From Myxocyprinus asiaticus (Eukaryota > Chordata > Actinopteri > Cypriniformes > Catostomidae): 64,000 nt of DNA. The position numbers were made by a program, and so were the translations under genes. Numbering within the stretch: position 1 is the first letter of the stretch; the number at the start of each line of letters is the position of its first letter. The notes under the pieces were generated by a model, which ran no database searches, had not been told where the DNA came from, and saw only the letters and a list, made by a program, of their open reading frames with translations. The stretch is taken from NCBI RefSeq assembly GCF_019703515.2, contig NC_059374.1, forward strand, positions 12,493,745 to 12,557,744, written 5' to 3'. Of this stretch, positions 1 to 15,000 are shown piece after piece.

Positions 1-59
1 TGGAACCCATACAAGCCGAAAAGCTCAGTAGGAAACGTGTGTGTTTATGTGAGTCATAC

Positions 60-178
60 CGGGCTCTCTCCTCCAGCACTGATGCAGTGGACTCTGGCCT
101 GGTATGAACATCCTGGGCTCAGACCATCACACAAACATTCCATAGCCAATCCACTGTACACCTGATTCCAAGAGGAAC
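60..178 (-). CDS. fndc3a: fndc3a exon 16 (FN3-4, second half)
   Basis: 119 bp encoding [20 protein letters not shown], then [20 protein letters not shown]. LCDxLxPGCxYxxRVxCIS matches mammalian FN3-4 closely. The acceptor GCTTTCAG was preferred over a later ATCAG because only it keeps the phase. The donor is GTATGACT. This is the last exon in the window. Confidence 0.92.
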
Positions 179-3100
179 CTGAAAGCAAAAACATACATCA
201 ACAATTAGGCATAATAACATCGTGATCAAAATGAGCATGTGCAGACCACAATACCTGGTTGGAACGTACCACTCAAATCATCCGACAGCTCCGCCACGTA
301 CTTTGTCACGTCTGAACCGCCGTTATCTTTGGGAGGATCTAAAAGTGCAAAAAGACATCCTCGGTCAATAACGATTTAAACAGCAGTGTCAGCTCTCACT
401 TGCGTCAGTTACAAACAGCCTACCAACAGCCATGTCAATGAATAACGCAAATATTAATTGTGAATTTCTGGTAAATACTGTGTAGGTTTTGGAATGGAGC
501 AAAAATAGCAAAACTGTATGAGGACTAAATTGAAAGAAATCTATGTAGGCTGTATTGGTCAAGGGACAATCAGAAAGCAATAATCATTAGTGTGTTAATA
601 ACATGCTGAACTGACCCCAGGTCAGGCGGAAGCTGGTCGGGTGAGGTTTGCCCTTCACTGAGAGTCTGCAGGGGCAGGTCGGTCTGTCAGGGGCTGTGGT
701 GAACTCAGACACAGGGCTGGGGTTACTTTTCCCCTCCGCATTATAGGCAATAACCTGTGGTGAAAAAGAACAAAAATGGCACAAATGAAGCACTGAATTT
801 CTACTGAAACTCTGTCTGTCAAGAACATGTCATAACATGTCAACGAGTCATATTTGATCCCAAAATCCAAAGAAAATGTGATGTCATGAAAATCATATTA
901 TAATACAAAATGCAATTGGCCCAATGAATAGGCTTTATGGTCTTTAAAAAAATTATTATATTTTTGGATAAAATATGACATGGACATGTTTCATGAGATT
1001 CACCAAACACTGTAGGTGGAGGGATTACAAATCTCAGGGACCTTATAAAACCCTCACCAAAGGTTTTAAAACCCAATAACCACTACCTAATTTATCTTTT
1101 ACGGAAACATACTTTTCCCCTGACAAAAGCACAGGATGAGGAAGTGTCTGATGGTTCAGAAATGTGTAGTGTTGTGATTTCAGACTGACTGTCATCTGTC
1201 ACAGTAATTGGATGCAATCGAGGATGCGAGTGCTCTCGGCATGTAATCAGGATACATGCAGCCGTTCTGATCGCATTAAAACACTTTGGATTTTTGGAAA
1301 TGTGATTATGATCAGCCCAAACCACAGCAAAGAAGAGACTGATCGCATCTGCTTCATCTCAAAGCCATCGGCAACAGGTGAGTCTCCATCATCACTCACA
1401 GAAATCACAGGAGACAGAGCATGAAAAAAAGAAAAACAAAGACAGACAGAAGGAAAGAAATAAAGGCATACAGAAACACAAAAAGCCAGAAAGGCAGACA
1501 GACAGAAAGACAGATGGAAAAAAGACAAAAAGACGGAAGGGAAGAAAAAAGAAACACAAAAAGACAGACAGAAACACGCACACACACACAAAAAGACAGA
1601 CAGACAGAAAACAGATAAAAAAGACAGACAGACACAAAGACATAAAGAAAGGAAGAACGAAAGAAAGAAAGAAAAAAGACAGTCAGAAAGAGATGAAATG
1701 AAACAAAGACGGAAAGACAGACAGACAGACAGACACAGAGACAGACAGAAAGACGGACATAAACAAAACGAAAAGGAGACAGACAAAAAGAGATAGACAG
1801 AAAAAAGATAAAGACAGACAGAAAGACAGACAGACAGACAGAAACAAAGACAGACAGACAGAATGAAAGACAGACAAAGAAACAAAAAGAAGGAAAAAAG
1901 AAAGACAGACAGACAGAAAGAGACAGACAGAAAGACAAAAAGACAGACAGACACACAGACAAAGAAAGACAGACAGACAGACAGAAACAAAGACTGACAG
2001 ACAGAAAACAGATAGAAAGACAAGAGATAAAAAGACACACACAAAGACAAAGAAAGAAAAAAGAGACAGACAGACACACAGAAAGGAAGAACGAAAGAAA
2101 GAAAGAAAAAAGAAAGACAGAAAGACAGACAGACACAGAGACAGACAGAAAGAAAGACGGACAAACACAAAACGAAAAGGAGACAGACAAAAAGAGATAG
2201 ACAGAAAAACAGATAGACAGACGGAAAGACAGAATCACAAAAAGACAGACAGAAATAAAAAAGACAGACAGAATGAAAGACAGACATAAAGAAACAAAAA
2301 GAAGAAAAAAGAAAGACAGACAGACAGACAGAAAGAGACAGACAGAAAGACAGACAGAAAGAGACAGACAGACAGAAAAACAGACAGAAAGACAGACACA
2401 CAGACAAAGAAAGAAAGAAAAAGACAGACAGAAACAAAGACTGACAGACAGAAAGACGCAAAGACAGACAGAAAAACAGACATAAGAAACACAAAAATTA
2501 GGAAAAAAGAAACAGACAGAAAACAGATAGAAAGACAGAAATAAAAAAGACAGACATAAAGAAACAAAAAGAAGGAAAAAAGAAAGACAGACAGAAAACA
2601 GACAGAAAGACAGACAGACAGACAGACAGAAAAACAGACACACAAAGAAAGAAAGACAGACAGACAGAAAGACGCAAAGACAGACAGAAATAAAAAAGAC
2701 AGACAGAAAGACAGAAAGATGCAAAGACAGACAGAAATAAAAAAGACAGACAGACAGGAAAACACAGGAAGACAGACAAACAGAAATAAAGACTGACAGA
2801 CAGAATGAAAGACAGACATAAAGAAACACAAAAAGTAGGAAAAGACAGACAGACAGAAAACAGACAGAAAGACAGACAGACAGAAAGAGACAGACACACA
2901 GACAAAGAAAGAAAAAGACAGACAGACAGAAACAAAGACTGACTGACAGACAGACAGACAGACAGACAGACAGAAACAAAGACAGACATAAAGAAACAAA
3001 AAGAAGCAAAAAAGAAAGAGACAGAAAACAGACAGAAAGAGACAGACAGACAGAAAAACAGACACACAGACAAAGAAAGAAAGAAAAAGACAGACAGACA

Positions 3101-6100
3101 GAATCAAAGACTGACAGACAGACAGAAAGACGCAAAGACAGACAGAAAGATGCAAAGACAGACAGAAATAAAAAAGACAGACAGAGAGACAGAAAAACAG
3201 ACAGGAAAACAGACAGACAGAAACAAAGACTGACAGACAGACAGAAAGAAAGACAGACAGAAAGAAAAAAGATAGAGACAGAAAAACACAGGAAGACAGA
3301 CAAACAGAAACAAAGACTGACAGACAGAATGAAAGACAGACATAAAGAAACACAAAAAGAAGGAAAAAAGACAGACAGACAGAAAGAGGCAGACAGAAAA
3401 CAGATAGAAAGAAATAAAAAAGACAGAGAGAAAAACAGACAGAAAGACACAGAGACAGACAGACAGAAACATATACTGACATAAACACAAAAAGAAAAGA
3501 AAAAAGACAGACAAAAAGAGATAGAATGACAGACAGACACACACACACACACAATCTCAGTGTAACACCATCCATCTGAGATGCACTTAATGAGACACAC
3601 ATCCAGTATACAACTAACAATCTCTGTTAGTGTTCTCACCCTGAACCTGTATGTAGTGCTCCTGTGGAGGTTTCTGACAGTGTGTGAGAGCTCGTCACCA
3701 TCATAACTGGCCTGGAACCCATAACCCTGCACGAAACACATCACACATACTTATGATCACTGCATGTTGACATGATGAGGCACACCTAAAATGTACTTGC
3801 GCATGTATATGCATTATCAATTTGTATTTGATTTCTTAAAGCCATACAAAACTTTTTTACACAAGCAACTTGAGTATGTGGTCCTTTAAGTTTAAGGCTG
3901 TTTAAGGCCCTTTAAGTCTTCAAAAACATATGAAGTGTTTGTGTTTTAGTGTCAAACAACTGTACTGTTTTATCTGCGAAAGAGTGCGAATGTTGGTGCG
4001 TGCACTCACCGAGCCCTCCTCCTCCATCTCCAGCACGTAGCTGATGTCGTCCTCTTTGGGCGAGCCGGCCGGTCTGTGCCACCGCAGACAGAGCCACGTG
4101 ACCCCGGGCTGAACCAGCTCAGGGTTCTGAGGGGCAGCGGGCACACTGCATGACGTCATGATGGGAACGGCCTCACTGAACTCACTACAGAGTGAGAGAT
4201 AAAACTAGAGGTTGCATTAACCGAACATTTTCCTTCATCTACCATTGTTTTTTGTGTGGGTGTATATAACACAATATAGGTTGGGAAACACTGATCTACA
4301 CCATCATGTTTCCTTTCTCTCAGGACGAACACCTCCTGAGGGCTAGAATCAGACATTAAAAGATATTCCAATGGATACACACCTGACCCCCATGTCATTT
4401 TTGGCTGCCAGTCGGAAGGAATATCTGGAAGCTGGCAAGAGTTTGGTGAGTCTGTACTGCTTCTGAGGGCCGTAGTAGCACTGTTCAAACACACTGGTAC
4501 CCTTTCCCTGTTCACACATCACACATAAGTCTATTTTTAGGACCATTAAGTTTATTTTGCATTATTTAAATGATCATTTTAGTGTAATACAGAAATGACA
4601 ATCATCCAGTTGGGACACATAGAAGGCGGTACAACAAATACAACCATAATAAAATGATACTTCACAATTTGAATATATCATTTTTTTTGTCCTGAATTAC
4701 AATCATGAGCATGAGATCGCATTAGAGTAATGACAGTTGGGGGGAAATGATGTCCCAGTGGAAATTTAAACTAAAATAACCTTAATTTTCTTTATGAAAA
4801 ATCTCATTTCTGTCTTTCTTTTTTATTTCGGGGTGATATGTGACCCGAATATGATCGAAAAGTCTTTGAGATTCACCCGAGAAATATAAACTGAATCCAA
4901 AGAGTAATAACAAAAAAGTACCTCATCCCACTGAAGAATATAGTTTTGGATTTTGGAACCGTTGTCACAAGGCGCCTAGGAAAAAATATATTTTTTAAAA
5001 TATATCGCAGAGTATTAAACACTGTTTTAATAAGTCCGAAAACGTGTGTGTCCCCGTACCTTCCACTGCAGGACGAGGCTGCTCTTGGTGCCGCTGGCTT
5101 TGCGTGGTGGGCTGGGGGTGTCTGGCTTGCAGCTCAGAGTGGTGAAGCTCACGGGCTCTGAAGGAACGCCTTGTAAACAGTTACACATGACATGGACCCT
5201 GAACACACACACACACTTAAATTAGATCTCAATACCTTATACAAATACCAAACGTCAACTTAAAGGAACAGTTTACCAAAAAAACGAATTCTGTGACGTT
5301 TAATCATCAAGACACGTTGCAGCAGGTTTGACGTCAATGATGTATAATGTCATTGGTTTTTAACTGTTCAAACCTGGCACGCCATATCTAAACTGAATGT
5401 GAGCTATAGTGAAGGGGAAGAATTTCAGTGAATAACAACTTAAATTTCAGTCTGTTCATCGTGCAAGGCTATCGTATGGCTTCAGAAGACTTGGAATACA
5501 GTGCACAAGTAGGGATGGGGTTTGAAAAGATTTTAACGATTCCGATTCCTCGTAACAATTACAGTTCCTTAACGATTCTTTTAGTATTTTGAAGGAAGAA
5601 ATATTTAAAAAAAATAACAAACAATTCTTATTGCATTAAATGCCCCTAGCAGCTCATTTTGTAAATGATGAGATCGTTTCAGATAAAAAATGAAACAAAA
5701 ACACAGGTATAACGCTTAAAATAATTCTTGGAAATGTGTTTACAGTCTTTTTTTATGCGACACAAAGACATAAATGAGGCATAAATAACTATATCTTAAA
5801 TACTAAAAAATGGTAACATATTCATTCATTTTCTTTTTATGTATTTTTAACTACATGTTGTCATATGAACAACCAGTCAGTAATTATTCTGATTTAAGTC
5901 TTACGATTCTTGAGAACACAGTAACAATTCTTGATTTATTTCCAGATAAGACTAAATTAATGATTTGCAGTTCAGTAAGTTCAGTAACTACTCTGATTGA
6001 TGCATTATGTTTTTGACTCTCTAAAAAGAACCGGTTCATAAGCAACATTTGTTTGGAAAATGGACTACCCTGGTCGTGCCATTTATTTTTGATTCACTAA

Positions 6101-9100
6101 AATGAACTGGTTCATAAGAGTCATTTATTCAGGAATTGGACAACCCCAGATGTGCTGTCTGTTTATTATTCACTAAAAAGAACCAGCACATAAGAGTCAT
6201 TTGTTTGGGAATCGGCCTACCATGGTCATGCTGTATGTTTTTGATTCACTAAAAAGAACCGGTTCATAACACTAATTTGTTTGGAAATCAGACTACCCTG
6301 GACTGCATGTTTTTGCTGCACTAAAAAGAACTGGACTAGACTGATTGTGTTGTTTGATTTGGATTTACTAAAAAGGGTCATTCATTCAATAATTGGACTA
6401 CCCCAGACTTACTGAACGTTTTTGATTCACTAAAATGAACTGGGGGGGGGCTGGGTAGCTCAGCATGTAAAGACGCTGACTACTATCCCTGGAGTCGTGA
6501 GTTCGAAGGGCGTGCCAGCCAGGTCTCCTAAGCAACCAAATTGGCCCGGTTGCTAGGGAGTGTGGAGTCACATGGGGAAACCTCCTCGTGGTCGCTATAA
6601 TGTGGTCCGCTCTTGGTGGGGCACGTGGTGAATTGTGCGTGGATGCTGCGGAGAATAGCGTGAAGCCTCCACATGCGCGATGTCTCCGCTGTAACACGCT
6701 CAATAAGCCACGCGATAAGATGCGCGGACTGACGGTCTCAGACGCGGAGGCAACTGAGTTTGATCCTCTGCCACCCGGATTGAGGCGAGTCACTACGCCA
6801 CCACGAGGACTTAGAGTGCATTGGGAATTGGGCATTCCAAATTGGAAAAAAATAAAATTTAACTGGTTCATAAGAGTCATTCATTCAGCAATCGGACTAC
6901 CCCAGATGTGCTGGAAGTTTTTGATTCACTAAAATGAACTGGTTCATGAGAGTCATTCGTTTGGGAATTGGACTACCCCAGATGTGCTGGAAGTTTTTTA
7001 TTCACAAAAAAGAAAAAGAAAAACTGGTTTACAAGAGTCACTAATTTGGGAATCGGACTCCCATGATCATGATGTATGTTTTTGACTCACTAAAAAGTAT
7101 CAGTTCATAGGAGTCATTCATTCAGGAATTGGACTCCCCCAGACATGCTGTATGTTTCTGATTAACAAAAAAGAACCGGTTAATAAGAGTAATTCGTTCG
7201 GGAATCGGTCTACCCTGGTCGTTCTGTACTGTATGTTTATTATTCACTAAAAAGAACCAGCACATAAGAATCATTTTTTTGGGAATTGGCCTACCATGTT
7301 CATATTGTATGTTTTTGATTCACTAAAAAAAACTGTTCAAAAGAGTTATTCATTCAGGAATCGGACTACCCAGGTGTGCTGTATGTTTTTTGATTCACTA
7401 AAAAGAACCGGTTCATAAGAGTAATTTGTTCGGGAATCAGTCTAGCCTGGTCTTGCTGTAGATTTTTGATTCACTTAAAGAAATGTCTTATAAGTCACGC
7501 GTTCGGGAAATGGACTACACTGGTTGTGTTATATGTATCACACTCTAGATTCAATAGAGAAATGTCTCGTCAATATCTTGTGTGTTTAAAAGCCAAAATG
7601 GACACAAACCTGACATGGTAGTCTGTTGCTGGTCTTAAGTCTTGTAAAGTTGCACTTAGCTCCACTCCACTGATTTCAACAAGTAAAAAGACAGAAACAA
7701 ATAAATGGTAATTTTTTTCATAAATTACTGTAAACATTTAAAACTAGAAGAGCTGCAAATGTCATTGTGGTAGCAGCCACAGATGAACCAGAGCTGACCT
7801 TAACCTACCGTTGATTTCAGCAAACCCACAACAAACCACATAAGAACAACAGAGAGTTCATCAAGTGCACTCACACCTTCTCCACTTCCTGCCCAAACTG
7901 ATACCGAGCGCCCTCTCACCTGTAGGTGGTCTTGTACTTCCCGTCCTTGCCGTTGTATGAGACAGAGACCTCATACGTGAAGCTGGGCTCCGAAGGGATT
8001 TCCTCTCCCTCTTTGGGCTCCTTGTCACTTTCTGTCCGTAATGGGGCCAACCAACTCAAACTGGCCCCTCTGGCCTGGATATCTGTCACCTGAGGATAAA
8101 TTGGGACAAAATAGCACCATTTAGCATAAAGCCCAATAATGTGTTAATGATAGTTCAATCATAATGAAAAGCCATCATGTATACACCTCAACTGGAATAA
8201 ACAACGAGTTTAAAATCTGAGCTGGTACTGATCTTAAAAATTCAGTTAGATTGTAACTGCAATATAAATCTTTAAATCCAACAGCTTTCCCAAACAGTTT
8301 AGAAAAAACCTAGCAAAGTGCAGAACACTCTCTCCCAGTAATCTTTGTTAGGCAAGTACTCTCATCTAGAGATGCCTAGTTATTGGAAGTAGTAGTTAAT
8401 ATATTTACACCCAGAATTCGGGACGCCTCTCATTTGTGACTTTAACCAGTAAGCGAACGCAAACGCTTCTAGTTGTGCTTCATGCGTCATTGCATTACAG
8501 AATGTGTCCAAACATAATTCATAACACTATGCACATACGTTTTGCATTCTCATCGTCGCCTCAAGAGGCACTATAGAGGACATTAGCGTAAACTGTCTTC
8601 TTCTACGATCAAAACAGAAGACAGTTTACTTTATACCGGCTATAGTGCCCCTTGTGGAAACTGTGAGAATGCAAAACATTACGAATGGACAGTTAAACTG
8701 TCAAAATGCTTATAGCTACCTACTACATCTGCCACAGTTACACAAGAATGCATGGTAATGTACAACGCAACCGCTAGCTTGCTTTACATTGATAAACATT
8801 CATGCCCCGCGTTTGCAACCTTCCGTAGAGAACATTTCTGGTCAAAACCTCATCATGTTTACTGAGCAAAGATGGTAACTTGAGAAGAAAGCTTTCTTGA
8901 TATATTTTTAGATATGTTAGAAAGGCAAACACACCAATTATGCACTGGGGTGCTATGCTGAGTAACTGACTATGTTTACATGGACACCAGAAAGCAGCTT
9001 ATTGCGAGAAACCGACATATTGCGACAAAGTGGCGTTCCCATTTGCATGCATTGTATAAGCAGTGTACTCTTTACTCCCGTATACATGTAGCTCAGTCAG

Positions 9101-12014
9101 TAAGCAATGTAATTTCCCCGTGACGCTTGTGTAAATAACAAACATGGCATCAGATGAAGACATCACTATTTTATGCTCTGTTGCTTCGCTTTATTTCCAG
9201 ATTTTCCAGAGTTGTTGCTGTGTTTGTTTACTTTCTATCGCAACCTGAAGCGAAACTGCGCTGCAATAGTGGGGTTTCCCTCTTACGTAAAACTCCGGGA
9301 TTCCCCAAATGTACAAGCGCATATACGTGAAAGTGAGGACAGTTGATATTTTAAATTGGTGTGTATAAATGGGTATAGTTTATTATGTTTTTTTTTTTCC
9401 ACTGTACTCCCAGACATGTTGAATTCTTTCTGCTGTGTTGACTTATTGGTGGGCTCCATCCTATGACGTTTGTTATTCGGCCTGTTAATGTACATGCACA
9501 CTAAAAAAAAATGATAAGGTTGCCACTTATGCGTTTATACGACCACATAAGCCGCATTCTCAGGGAGAAACCCCGGTGTGTTAACCCTCTGGGGTCGACG
9601 GACGCGCCGGTGTGTCCTGCTGGATTTTTTCCTCATAACAGCGGAAAAAACGTAAAATACTCCGTCATTTTTGGGCATACAGATAAGTGTAAGACATCAT
9701 TAGAGACTATAAAGGGTCTACTTTATTTGTGTACACTCATAATAACAACAAAACCTTGTGCTTTTGTAAAATAAAGAAAATAAACAGGGTGCGCTTTCAG
9801 CCGTCTCTGTCTCCGCGAGTATCTTTCTGAAACTCCACAAACACTTATCAGACAAACATGAAACATATGTCTAAAGAAAGCTTATAATGTCTACTTTTAC
9901 ATAAAATAATTCAAATTTAAAACAAATATTCTCCTGCAATGTAATCTGTATGAAACAAAGCGATGTACAGTTTCTCCTGGCTCAGCTCATTATCGCTGAG
10001 GAAGCTCCTGGATAGTGACGAAGACTTCACATTTTCCTCAGAAGAAGCGCGGGACTCCGATGAACGTTTGAAGAGCGACTTGATCCAGCCGAGGATACAA
10101 TTTCGGATGAGTAAGTCATTTAGTTTTACTTGCATATTAGTTGACATGCTATTTTATATAAACGTACATATTTTACTAGTTGGACTATTTCCAGGCTTGC
10201 CAGCCAGGATTCAGAGTATTGAAATTTGAAATATGTCCTAATAGGCAAGTTTTAGTTACATTTAAATGTTGTTTCGGCTAAAGCAGGTATTTAAATTGTA
10301 TGCTGTTTGATATAAATATGATATGTAATATGATATAAAAAACAATATGAATGTTTAGATTATATTTTAACTAGTGTTTATGCTGCCTCATTATCATCAA
10401 CGAAGCTTGTGCTTGCAAATATCTGTTCGGGTGTAAATGTGTAAAATGTGCTTTAAATATGCCCATATTAGAACATCAGCATATTAGAATGATTTCTGAA
10501 GGATCATGTGACACTGAAGTCTGCAGTACTGATGCTGAAAATTCAGCTTTGATCACAGGAATAAATTGCATTTTGCAATATATTCAAATAGAAAAGTTAT
10601 TTTAAATTGTAAAAATATTTCACAATATCACTGTTTTTGCTGTATTTTGGATCAAATAAATGCAGCCTTGGTGAGCAGAAGAGACTTTTTAAAAACATTA
10701 AAAAATTTTACAGATCTAAAACTTTTAAACGGTAGTGTAGGTCTAAAGTTTTTAAGTCTTTATGTAAAGAAAATGTATAGTCAGATTACTTCTTTTAACT
10801 TAAAACTTGATTTTGTAAATAAGCTACAAAAAATACATTCAATCATTAAGTCTCCTCACATTCATTCTCTCTCAGGGGAGGGGTCTTTGTCTCCTCAGGT
10901 GTGAATCACATCAATATTCATGATCATCCACGCCTCCTCGCATATGGCCTAACACTAAAAGTGTCTTACAAAAGTTAAATGACTATTTATTTGTATCAAT
11001 GAGTGATCAGGATGGTTATCACATCATTTTTGTAGCAAAAACTCTAGGCTACAAGATCCAGTTCAGAAAAGTCTTGTGAACAAATGTTTAGTATGTTATA
11101 TGGCCTTATTTCAGTGACTTAACATTTTTGTTTTTTTCAAAAACCATGCATAAATGTTATTTTCTCAAAAATACAAATACAATACAAAATATGCTGAATA
11201 CAGTGTTATCAGACTTTAGCCATTAATATGTTTTTAAGCAACTGAAAAAAGCACAAATGTCAAGGCATGTCAAAACATCTCCAGGGCCCAAAACACCCTC
11301 AGACCCCAGAGGTAAACCCTTTTCTCTTAATCCCTTAAATGATGCAAGGAAATCATTGCTCTCGTTTACATGACATATTAGAACGCTGCTTTCTGCAAAA
11401 ACCCTGGAATAAACCGTGCATGTAAACAGTCACTGTTTTAGTCAGCTGACTTGGTCGCATCACATAAATTTCTCTGTGTTATGGTAATGTTGACACTAAA
11501 TGCTAAACATTTGCATGAACAAAAATTTGATTTGGAATATATAATAGGTCATGATGGTCAATTAGATGGTGGATTAGTTTAAAGGCACGGTCACATTTAC
11601 ATTTGCATGACAAAATTCAGCGGGCAAATGCGGCGTGGGCAGACGTTGAGTGCGTGTGAAACGTGCAAAAAATAATTATTTTTAATGCTGCACTTTATAC
11701 TCTGTGAGAGTGAAGTTAAAAAGAAACTCGCAGCTAAAATGATATCCTTGTCTATTGTGAATACTCAGTGTAGCTGTGAATGAAGCACCGCCCACACAGC
11801 GGTCACTGCCAAACCAATTAACTTCCTATTGGTCAATGCAGCGAATTCACCTGTCAAAGTTCACCAAACTTGAACTCCACTCGAAATCTGCAAAGGGAAA
11901 TTCTTCGCCATAGGAAGTTCATCGCACGAATTTCACGATTGCGCAGATCCGATTGACATGACTGTAATTCCACCTCGGAATTTCGCCGTGCGATGCGACC
12001 GCACCTTAACTATA

Positions 12015-12053
<39 letters not shown>

Positions 12054-15000
12054 AGCTTTATTACTTTTTTGGTGTTTTAAAGGAGATTAATTTAGAGATC
12101 TCACCACTTTTTCAGCATCTCATACCTTAAGCAGTGCATTTTTTTTTTTTACACTATGTGTTGAGTTAAAAATCCACCTTTTAAAAAGCCCCTTAAAGAG
12201 TTAGTTCACCCAAAAATTAATATCCTTTGAAGAAACATGTCTTATTGGGGTCTGGTGGACATGACCCTAAACAATTTTAATTTTACAGGGCTCCATTAAG
12301 ACAGACTAGTCAACGAATCATTTAGACAACCTACCGACTAATCGATCTTGAAAATATGTATGTTTGCACATGGATTGACAAATTTCATGTTAACATGAGC
12401 ACCAGAATACAATGTGACGCATTGAATTCCACTTCGACTGAGAAGTTTAAATGAGTGAAAATTCATATAATGAGATGTGCAATCAATTCAACTTGATTAA
12501 CCCGACAAACGGAAGTTGTCTGATTTAGCGGAATGCATTTTTTTGTTCAACTGACTTCAGCTGAGGTTAATTGATCCCAGGGGCTAATTGGTTATATATA
12601 TATAACTACATGTGCATCTTCATGTGGGAACTACACACGTCTTCTTGTTTCGTGTCAATGGAAAGAGTTGCTTGAGTTTATTTTAATGACATGCAGCGCT
12701 CCCCCCGCAGAACAAAAGAGAACTCCTGTTATGCAAGAGGGAATATTTTTAGCTTCATTCCAGTTGAGAAACAAGTGTCTCCTTTAGTTATGGATGCATG
12801 ACTATGCACCTTTCGGGTTTTCTGCCAAGAATAGCTCAAGTTAGTGCACATTAGTAGGCCAAAACAGACTTGAAAATAATTATTTATCTGTACCTCAAGG
12901 GGCACGATTCTTTTCTCAACCCTTGCAAAGTTCTGTTCTTTTCTGTTCAGTTGAAATAATCGGATTTTTTATGCTATTGATCTCCACAAATCTGGCTGAT
13001 ATACTGGATTTATTACCTTATCATTATATATGACAAGGTAAAATATGAGACAATAAATAATGTGGTTTATTGATCTGCAAAGTCAATATACTTTAGGAAT
13101 ATAAAATTAAATACCCTATGCTTGATTGAAATGCTAATTGAACTGAAAAACATAACTGTTTTGGGCTGTTTTAAAAATAGATTTTTAGTGGTCTTATTAT
13201 TTATAGTTGTCTATTTATTAAGTTCGGATAGCATAAAGTATTTTAACCATGGACAAGAGTGGGGCCTGGGTAGCTCAGCGAGTAAAGACACTGACTACCA
13301 CACCTGGAGTCGCAAGTTCGAATCCAGGGTGTGCTGAGTGACTCCAGCCAGGTCTCCTAAGCAACTAAATTAGCCCAGTTGCTAGGGAGGGTAGAGTCAC
13401 ATGGGGTAACCTCCTCGTGGTCACTATAATGTGGTTCGCTCTCTGTGGGGCACGTGGTGAGTTGTGCTTGGATGCCGGAGAATAGCGTGAAGCCTCCACA
13501 AGCGCTACGTCTACGTGGTAACGCGCTCAGCAAGCCACGTGATAAGATGCGCAGATTGACGGTTTCAGACGCGGAGGCAACTGAGATTCGTCCTCCGCCA
13601 CCCGGATTGAGGCGAGTCACTACACCACCATGAGGACTTAGAGTGCATTGGGAATTCCAAATTGGGGAGAAAAGGGAGAAAAAAAACATGGCCAATAAAC
13701 AGTTCAAAGAACAAAAAACAGGGAATGAATGAAACAGAAAATAACCGATGTCCCCTTCAATTGCTTTGAAATGGAAACGATATTTTTAAATGCTGGTAAC
13801 TTCAATAACATTATTATTTCGTTCTGATCATTTTATCATGAAACCAAAGACCAAAAGGTTTATCACATGAAATTTGTAGAAAATTACACCACTTCCTGTT
13901 GCCTCGCCCCCCAAAAAAAGAGGCTTCTCTCCTTTATAGTCGCTTATTTCGGCCTTGTATTTCCAGAACTGGTCCCATTTTCTCAAAGATTTTATTCTAG
14001 GAGTTCTCCAAAGAGTTTCTGCTTAAAAGCCTATTCACAAAAATGCAAAGATCACATTTTAATAAGGAGGAGGAAATCATCAAGGTAAGAGGAAAGGCAG
14101 AGTTGACCTCATTTTTATGGATGACATCACGTTCTATGAACCTGCTTCCTTAAATCATCCAAAGTGATTGGTAGAGAGGGAACTGCTATTTGTTGGCATA
14201 TTCATAGCAGAGAGAAAGCAGGAAGTATATACAGTATATATACATACTATATATAGCTTTTAAAACGACTAAAAGCATAAAATAACTATGGATAATACAG
14301 AACCCACACCAAAGAAAACCCACAGAAAAGCAAACTGGATGCAAGAGCAACTGCAGACTTTAAGCGACAAACATCTGCCATAGGTAATTGGTTCATTCAT
14401 TCGATGTAATTGTAATTATACAAACCAAATTAATTTTTATTTCACTATTGTTTGATGTAGCCTGTTTATACAAAATGAATATAGATTTATACCATTTCAA
14501 CCCAAATATTGATACCTTTTTAAAAGATCCATGTCATTATAATATTCTAATACACTGGCTTGATTGTAACATGGATTGAAGTTAGCAACCATGCTTTGGA
14601 TCTTTTGTGATATACTCTTAGGGGTTAAGGAGTCCTCGGGATGACTTCTAAGTTGTTGAGGGGTTAGGAGCCACTTTTATCGTTAAAATGATCAGTTAAT
14701 TACTTTTAGATTAAAAATGTACAAGTCCTAAAATTAAGAGTTAGAAGCTACTTTTAGCCTTAAGATTTGTTGTGAATATGGCCCAGGAGATTTGGCAACG
14801 CTGCAACTGGTATATCACCCACCGTTAGCAAAGAGTACCTTCATTTTACAAAGAACGTTATTATCTGTTCTTTTAGTTTGTTCTTACCGATTACCATTTG
14901 GAAAGGATTTTAACATTAAAATTACACACATCACCTAAAAGTGGTCAATAATTATTATTATAGTGAAATGGGTGAAGTTCTATATACAGTTAAAATCAGC

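Noticed and set aside
1405..3744. 779-codon and 415- to 461-codon open frames of Cys/Leu/Ser/Phe
   Set aside because: They are translations of the GACA/TGTC simple repeat; other frames and the other strand are also open, with no start context or domain.
13261..13340. tRNA gene (A- and B-box like sequences in six places)
   Set aside because: Each is the head of the same SINE followed by the common body; no intact cloverleaf acceptor pairing was seen.
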